A stretch of 9,742 nt of DNA from Bacteroidota bacterium (GTDB lineage: Bacteria > Bacteroidota > Rhodothermia > Balneolales > Balneolaceae). This document shows positions 6,211 to 9,742 of this stretch, one piece after another; positions within the stretch are counted from its first letter, which is position 1, and each line of letters opens with the position of its first letter. A program made the translations under genes and the position numbers. The stretch is taken from the NCBI GenBank assembly GCA_024635465.1, contig JAGXIS010000188.1, positions 1 to 9,742 of the forward strand, given 5' to 3'. The notes beneath the pieces are model-generated. The model worked only from the letters and a program-made list of their open reading frames with translations, was not told the DNA's origin and did no database searches.

Positions 6211-7401
6211 ATGAAAACAACAATCACAGGCATCATCGCAACTCTAATTCTTTTCGTTATAATTTCCTCCTGTAATCTAATCGAAAACGATTCAGGAATC
6301 CCATCAAATGATGATATTTGGGTAAATGCATACCTGGTTTCATGGGAACATAATCCGGAAACCACACAGATTAACACCGGGATCATAAAAACAGATGATA
6401 TCGATTGGGATGCCATTACTCATCTTACCTACTTCTCACTACCTATATCAGTAAATGGAGTTCCCGAAGTAAGTCTGGATCCTGCAGTACGAAATAATAT
6501 AAACACCGATCGAATCCGGTCCATTGTAAACGCTGCACATTCAAATGATACTAAAATACTCTTAAGTGTAGGGGGGGGGACCAACTATGAAGGATTTAGC
6601 GGAGCCATAGATTCCAGCCGTACACAATTTGTCCAAACCCTGAGAAATATGGTTACCGAATTTGGATTTGATGGCATAAGCTTGAACATGAGCCCCATTG
6701 AACCCGTTGATTTTATAAACTATAAAATTTTTGTTCGTCAGCTTAGTGCAGCATTCGACAATGTAAAAACTATCCAAGATGAGAGGCCACTGTTAACTGC
6801 CGGTGCTACAAAATCTGCGGGCATCAGTTCCTTATTTGAAGACTTACAGCAGCACTTCGATCAAATAAATATATTAACCTTCGAGATGGCTCAGCCATGG
6901 CGGGGATGGGTGGCATGGCATAATTCTGCACTTTATAATAAAGAGGTCGTATTTGAAGAAGAACCTACTCAGCTCCTTCCCTCTATAGACCAAAAGGTAA
7001 ATGAGTGGGTGGCAGCCGGCGTTGAAAGGAAAAAGATCGGGATTGCAATAAATTTTTACGGTTCGGTCTGGAAAGAACAGAATTTTCTTGGTAAATGGCC
7101 AACCTGGCCCACTGAAGACACCTCATTCTTCAGTATAGAACCCTATTCAGTATTAAGCAGTAGATATAATCTGGATAATTACGAATGGGATGATAAAGCA
7201 AGTGTTCCCTATTTAAATTTATCACAACCGAACATATTTGTCAGTTTTGACAATGAGAGGTCAATTTCAGAAAAGATGGACTATGCCAAAACAAACCGGC
7301 TCGGTGGAGTGACGATTTGGGATCTTAGTGGTGATTTTTCACAAAATGCCGCACCTAAAAACCCTCTTCTGAACGCTGTTAAATCTCATCTTTACAACTA
7401 A
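6211..7401 (+). CDS. GH18-fold lipoprotein with the catalytic motif lost (probable pseudoenzyme)
   Basis: A 396-residue predicted lipoprotein. The signal sequence ends in ISSC with Cys21 as the lipidated residue, followed by NLIEND. GH18 features in order: the strand WVNAYLVSW (37-45), SxGG-type motif LLSVGGG (117-123), the catalytic-strand region FGFDGISLNMS (151-161), INILTF (219-224), IAINFYGSVW (278-287, as in GIPFYGRxW), and FDNERSISEKMDYAK then LGGVTIWDLSGD (346-375). Chitinases need DxxDxDxE; here the positions read D154, S157, N159, S161, so the acid/base glutamate and two aspartates are gone. Hydrolysis by the usual mechanism is not expected; a glycan-binding role is plausible. I chose the ATG at 6211, 4 nt after the previous gene, over a TTG at 6190 that would overlap it and add seven polar residues. 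A run of nine G at 6571-6579 encodes the Gly-Gly-Gly of the SxGG motif. Confidence 0.82.
   Translation: MKTTITGIIATLILFVIISSCNLIENDSGIPSNDDIWVNAYLVSWEHNPETTQINTGIIKTDDIDWDAITHLTYFSLPISVNGVPEVSLDPAVRNNINTDRIRSIVNAAHSNDTKILLSVGGGTNYEGFSGAIDSSRTQFVQTLRNMVTEFGFDGISLNMSPIEPVDFINYKIFVRQLSAAFDNVKTIQDERPLLTAGATKSAGISSLFEDLQQHFDQINILTFEMAQPWRGWVAWHNSALYNKEVVFEEEPTQLLPSIDQKVNEWVAAGVERKKIGIAINFYGSVWKEQNFLGKWPTWPTEDTSFFSIEPYSVLSSRYNLDNYEWDDKASVPYLNLSQPNIFVSFDNERSISEKMDYAKTNRLGGVTIWDLSGDFSQNAAPKNPLLNAVKSHLYN
6571..6579 (+). repeat. Nine-base poly-G tract inside the GH18-like gene
   Basis: Three consecutive GGG codons (Gly121-123) form an uninterrupted G9 run in an otherwise A/T-rich gene. Runs of this length can slip during replication and switch genes on and off in other bacteria. 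Gain or loss of one G here would frameshift the protein after about 120 residues. The run may also be a place where a sequencing error is likely, although the reading frame as given is intact. Confidence 0.8.
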
Positions 7402-7406
7402 ATATT

Positions 7407-8189
7407 ATGTTTAAAAAAGACTCGCAAAACCATTTACTAGCCAGTTTAAAGAATGCATATAACTTACTAAAGGAAGGATACTATTCAGTTCTTTATAATG
7501 AAATTCGGAATCGACTCTATTCAGAATCACTATCGTTTGGTCTTCAAAGAGATCTTCAAGAGCCGTTTGAGAAACCGGATGCAAAAATAAAAATTAATGT
7601 TCGTCCGCTGCAAGAAGAAGATGTAGAAACCCTAATGGGTAAGGATGTATCAGATAATATCAATCCAAGAATTATTGCCAGTCAGCAGGCAATGTTAGAT
7701 GCAAAAATTCCCACATGTTATGTAGCCGTGACAACCACTGATAAACCTTGTTATATGCAGTGGTTGATTGGATCTGAGGATAATGACAAAATTCAATCTC
7801 ATTTTAAGGGAGTTTTCCCACCATTAAAACCAAATGAAGCTCTGCTTGAAGCGGCCTTTGGCAATCCCAAATTCAGGGGGTTGAGAATCATGCCTGCAGC
7901 TATGGCACAAATTGCTGAAAAAGCATCTCTGATTAACGCACGTTGGGTGAATACCTATGTAGATGTTACCAATATTGCATCATTAAAAGGCTGCAGACGT
8001 TCCGGGTTTGAACCTTTTGTTTTACGAAAAGAGAGATGGTTTCTATTTCGACTAACCATTTCATTTCATCCATTATCTGAGATTTTGCTTGAATCGTACG
8101 AGATGAATACAGCAGATCGAAAAAATAAATCACTGAATGAAAGCATGATTCAACCAAAATTACAACCTGAAGTCCAAGGAGCAGAGTGA
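7407..8189 (+). CDS. GNAT-family N-acetyltransferase-like protein
   Basis: A 260-residue protein with no signal peptide, so cytoplasmic. Residues 1-60 are a mixed helical, charged leader (LLKEGYYSVLYNEIRNRLY, GLQRDL). The GNAT-like core begins at INVRPLQEEDVETLM (63-77), a typical first strand and helix. It continues through CYVAVTTTDKPCYMQWLIG (104-122), the acetyl-CoA-binding region NPKFRGLRIMPAAMAQIAEKA (153-173), a degenerate form of the Q/RxxGxG/A motif, and the closing NIASLKGCRRSGF (189-201), which matches the NxxSxxxxxxxGF motif of the family. The last 30 residues are polar and probably disordered. It could acetylate an amino-sugar nucleotide or lipid-linked sugar for the polymer; the substrate is not visible. 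It starts 5 nt after the GH18-like gene and overlaps the GH5 gene by 4 nt, so it belongs to the same operon. Confidence 0.7.
   Translation: MFKKDSQNHLLASLKNAYNLLKEGYYSVLYNEIRNRLYSESLSFGLQRDLQEPFEKPDAKIKINVRPLQEEDVETLMGKDVSDNINPRIIASQQAMLDAKIPTCYVAVTTTDKPCYMQWLIGSEDNDKIQSHFKGVFPPLKPNEALLEAAFGNPKFRGLRIMPAAMAQIAEKASLINARWVNTYVDVTNIASLKGCRRSGFEPFVLRKERWFLFRLTISFHPLSEILLESYEMNTADRKNKSLNESMIQPKLQPEVQGAE
8176..8181 (+). promoter_or_regulatory. Strong Shine-Dalgarno that supports the GTG start of the GH5 gene
   Basis: AAGGAG lies 4 nt before the GTG at 8186. It is the only clear Shine-Dalgarno sequence in the operon; the other genes start after A/T-rich leaders. It fixes the start in the 4-nt GTGA overlap with the upstream gene. 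Confidence 0.65.
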
Positions 8190-9484
8190 AACAGAAAACA
8201 TATTTTATGATGGTAATCTTCGCATTATCATTTTGTTTTAATTGTGTAGAAGACTCATACGAGTTGACATCAACATCTTTATCAAAAAGTACCGAAGAAA
8301 CAACTATTGACGATTCACCCTTTGTTCAGGTAATGAATGGGAATTTTATGTTGAATGGTGAAGTATTCCGGTTTGTGGGGACAAACGCCTACTACCTTCC
8401 CAATTATGAAAAAATTGACCCGGACGTCGTTGAAAATACACTCAATGCATTTAAAGCAGCCGATATTTCCGTTGTACGAATGTGGGCTTTTTATGACGGT
8501 TACGATTGTGGATACAGTTCCATAGATCCGGAAGAAAATGTTATCCAAACCCAGCCGGGTGTATATAATGAAGAAGCACTGCAAGATCTGGATCTGGTTA
8601 TTGCGAAAGGCAAAAAGATGGGCCTTCGGTTTGTACTTCCATTTATTAATTATTGGGACGAATTAGGCGGGATTTGCCAGTATAATACCTGGGCGGGTGC
8701 AGAGAACCCATCTGTGAATATGGACTTTTTCCTGAATAACGAACAAACTCAGAAATGGTATCGGGATTATATTTCCATGTTACTCAATCGGGTAAACACA
8801 TTTACCGGTGTTGCATATAAAGATGAACCGGCTATCATGTCGTGGCAAATTATGAATGAGGGTCGAAACAAAGGTGAGGACCCTGAAATCCTTCGGGATT
8901 GGTATCGTGAAATTGCCCGGTATATCAAAAACATTGCTCCGGATCAGTTGGTGGGAACCGGGGAAGAGGGGTTTGATGATGGAACTCCATCCTTATATTC
9001 CATAAATGATTACAGCAACACCTATGTACTCAGAGCTGATGAAGGCACAAGTTATCTCCTTAATACATCCATTCCTGAGATCGATTATGGTAATGCACAT
9101 TGGTATCCTACCGAATTTGGGTTCGGTTATGAAATCAACGATGATCTTTTAGTAGCACAAGACGCCTGGATATCCGATCATAAACGAATAGCCAATTTGG
9201 AAGATAAACCATTTATGCTTGGAGAATATGGGTATCCCGGTTGGGGTGATGAACGAGTAAACACAATTTACTCCAGATTATGGGATAAAGCAGAAGATAT
9301 TGAATTAGATGGCAGCTTATTATGGCAGCTCACATCAGACTATACAAAATGTTCGGAATATGGGGGTAATATTTGCTGGCCGGGAGGTCGGGAAGATACC
9401 GAACTCTTCAAACTATTTATTAAGCACGCAACGACTGTTCAAGAACGCTCATTGAATACAAAATTTGTGCCTCCAAATAGATAA
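8186..9484 (+). CDS. GH5-family glycoside hydrolase, endo-beta-mannanase-like, secreted lipoprotein
   Basis: A 432-residue protein with a basic, hydrophobic signal (KQK, then FMMVIFALSF). The lipid site is probably Cys20 (or Cys17), followed by acidic VED; neither fits the classical lipobox well. The catalytic (beta/alpha)8 domain runs from about 45 to 415. Visible active-site residues: FRFVGTNAYYL (61-71), Arg98 in VVRMW, the acid/base Glu225 in WQIMNE (220-225), NAHWYP with His305 and Tyr307 (303-308), the nucleophile Glu347 in FMLGEYG (343-349), and Trp380 in LLWQLTSD. This set matches GH5 enzymes and is closest in style to the mannanase subfamily GH5_7, so it should cleave a beta-linked, perhaps mannose-containing, polysaccharide. 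Placed last in an EPS operon, it may trim or release the cluster's own polymer, much as the hydrolase PslG does for Psl. The subfamily and substrate are inferred. Start is GTG, in a 4-nt overlap with the acetyltransferase gene. Confidence 0.85.
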   Translation: MKQKTYFMMVIFALSFCFNCVEDSYELTSTSLSKSTEETTIDDSPFVQVMNGNFMLNGEVFRFVGTNAYYLPNYEKIDPDVVENTLNAFKAADISVVRMWAFYDGYDCGYSSIDPEENVIQTQPGVYNEEALQDLDLVIAKGKKMGLRFVLPFINYWDELGGICQYNTWAGAENPSVNMDFFLNNEQTQKWYRDYISMLLNRVNTFTGVAYKDEPAIMSWQIMNEGRNKGEDPEILRDWYREIARYIKNIAPDQLVGTGEEGFDDGTPSLYSINDYSNTYVLRADEGTSYLLNTSIPEIDYGNAHWYPTEFGFGYEINDDLLVAQDAWISDHKRIANLEDKPFMLGEYGYPGWGDERVNTIYSRLWDKAEDIELDGSLLWQLTSDYTKCSEYGGNICWPGGREDTELFKLFIKHATTVQERSLNTKFVPPNR

Positions 9485-9510
9485 AAATCTACCCAAATGG
9501 GTATATTTTT
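9483..9510 (+). terminator. Rho-independent terminator of the EPS operon
   Basis: Stem TACCC (9490-9494) and GGGTA (9499-9503) with loop AAAT, extended by AAAAAT (9483-9488) pairing with ATTTTT (9505-9510) across one mismatch (C9489/T9504). The 3' side is a T-run, and the stem begins within the GH5 stop codon. The flanking A and T runs mean it could also work on the minus strand. Confidence 0.8.
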
Positions 9511-9600
9511 GCTCCTATTTGTTATAGAAAACTGAAAGTTAGTTACATCTATTACGGTTTTCTGTTACACAATTTCAGGAGCAGGTTACATCCATTACAG
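9511..9600. repeat. Repeat-rich segment: nested inverted repeats and two copies of a GTTACATCYATTAC motif
   Basis: GCTCCT (9511-9516) is complementary to AGGAGC (9578-9583). Nested within it, AGAAAACTG (9526-9534) pairs with CGGTTTTCT (9555-9563) with one G-T pair. Separately, GTTACATCTATTAC (9542-9555) recurs as GTTACATCCATTAC (9585-9598), 13 of 14 bases identical and 43 bp apart. The segment could be the end of a mobile element, a pair of regulator sites or a structured small RNA. Nothing here decides between these. Confidence 0.5.
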
Positions 9601-9654
9601 ATATCTCTTAGTTATTGATTTTTTTGAAAATTTTTTTCATCTCATTAATCATAT

Positions 9655-9692
9655 AGCCAACAACGAGTTCGACCTGTTTTGGCTTTTTTTTT
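9655..9692 (+). terminator. Second terminator-like hairpin with T9 tail
   Basis: AGCCAA (9655-9660) and AAC (9662-9664), with C9661 bulged, pair with GTT (9676-9678) and TTGGCT (9679-9684). A run of nine T (9684-9692) follows directly. The form is that of a plus-strand intrinsic terminator, either a backup for the operon or the end of a small RNA from 9511 onward. The same bases are the Lys-rich end of the minus-strand remnant, so the T-run may only reflect lysine codons. Confidence 0.45.
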
Positions 9693-9694
9693 GG

Positions 9695-9711
9695 ATTTTT
9701 ATGATAAAAAT
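9695..9711. repeat. 17-bp perfect A/T palindrome
   Basis: ATTTTTAT-G-ATAAAAAT is perfectly symmetrical around G9703. It may be a regulator site for a gene beyond the right edge or a product of low-complexity A/T sequence. A 13-codon frame starting inside it (ATG at 9701) ends in TGA at the last base of the window and is too short to call. Confidence 0.35.
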
Positions 9712-9742
9712 GATGAAACTTTTTTCTCTCACACCTCTATGA

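Larger units (their letters stand above)
9608..9736 (-). pseudogene. Coding-like C-terminal remnant, no start codon (unidentified)
   Basis: On the minus strand a frame is open for 42 codons and ends in TAA at 9608. Its end reads like real protein: KPKQVELVVGYMINEMKK, then IFKKINN. The frame is closed upstream by TAG at 9737-9739 and contains no ATG before the Met of GYM. In the next frame the strand is open to the window edge (HRGVREKSFIIFII), and the two frames meet at a run of nine A. This could be a frameshifted or decayed gene tail, perhaps from a transposase (the KPKxVxLV pattern faintly recalls IS110-type C-termini), or chance in Lys-rich A/T sequence. The identity is not established. 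Confidence 0.3.

Noticed and set aside
9521..9583. Integron attC site
   Set aside because: The flanks do not fit the GTTRRRY/RYYYAAC core pair, and no integrase or cassette structure is visible.
1..9742. CRISPR array, tRNA or rRNA genes
   Set aside because: No regularly spaced repeats, no cloverleaf with the usual T-loop bases and no rRNA-like stretch were seen on either strand by reading.

Overview
The window is part of an exopolysaccharide (EPS) or capsule gene cluster from a Gram-negative bacterium. The DNA is AT-rich. Most start codons lack a Shine-Dalgarno sequence and follow A/T-rich leaders. The encoded proteins include a PorV/FadL-like outer-membrane barrel and several lipoproteins. 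This combination suggests the Bacteroidota/Balneolota/Rhodothermota group. That assignment is an inference from style; no rRNA or marker gene is present.

Layout. Bases 1-1268 (minus strand) hold a Wzz/GNVR-type polysaccharide co-polymerase whose C-terminus runs off the left edge. Bases 1269-1684 are a divergent control region. It carries a sigma-54-type -24/-12 element facing each way, with exact GG-N10-Gx spacing, and several inverted repeats placed where enhancer-binding proteins usually bind. A plus-strand run of seven genes fills 1685-9484 with gaps of 1, 3, 51, 4 and 5 nt and a final 4-nt overlap, so it is probably one operon: a short Wza-type export lipoprotein; a PorV-like barrel; a degenerate sigma-54-activator-like AAA+ protein; a WecA-type phosphoglycosyltransferase fused to a FlaA1/WbaP-type membrane and Rossmann module; a GH18-fold lipoprotein lacking the catalytic residues; a GNAT acetyltransferase; and an intact GH5 hydrolase (mannanase-like). 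A rho-independent terminator follows at 9483-9510. Bases 9511-9742 hold repeats, a second terminator-like hairpin and a start-less coding-like remnant on the minus strand.

How the genes fit together. The WecA-like enzyme would load the first sugar phosphate onto undecaprenyl phosphate. The Wzz-like protein would set chain length and bridge the periplasm to the Wza-like lipoprotein for export, perhaps with the barrel as an outer-membrane partner. The GNAT could acetylate a sugar precursor, and the GH5 could trim or release polymer. The GH18-like protein is more likely a binding protein than an enzyme. No Wzx flippase, Wzy polymerase or ordinary glycosyltransferase lies in the window, so the rest of the pathway must be elsewhere.

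The most unusual features are the co-occurrence of two sigma-54-like promoters with an AAA+ protein that has lost the GAFTGA loop, the Walker B glutamate and the arginine fingers; the phosphoglycosyltransferase/Rossmann fusion; and the GH18 pseudoenzyme with a nine-G tract in its gene.
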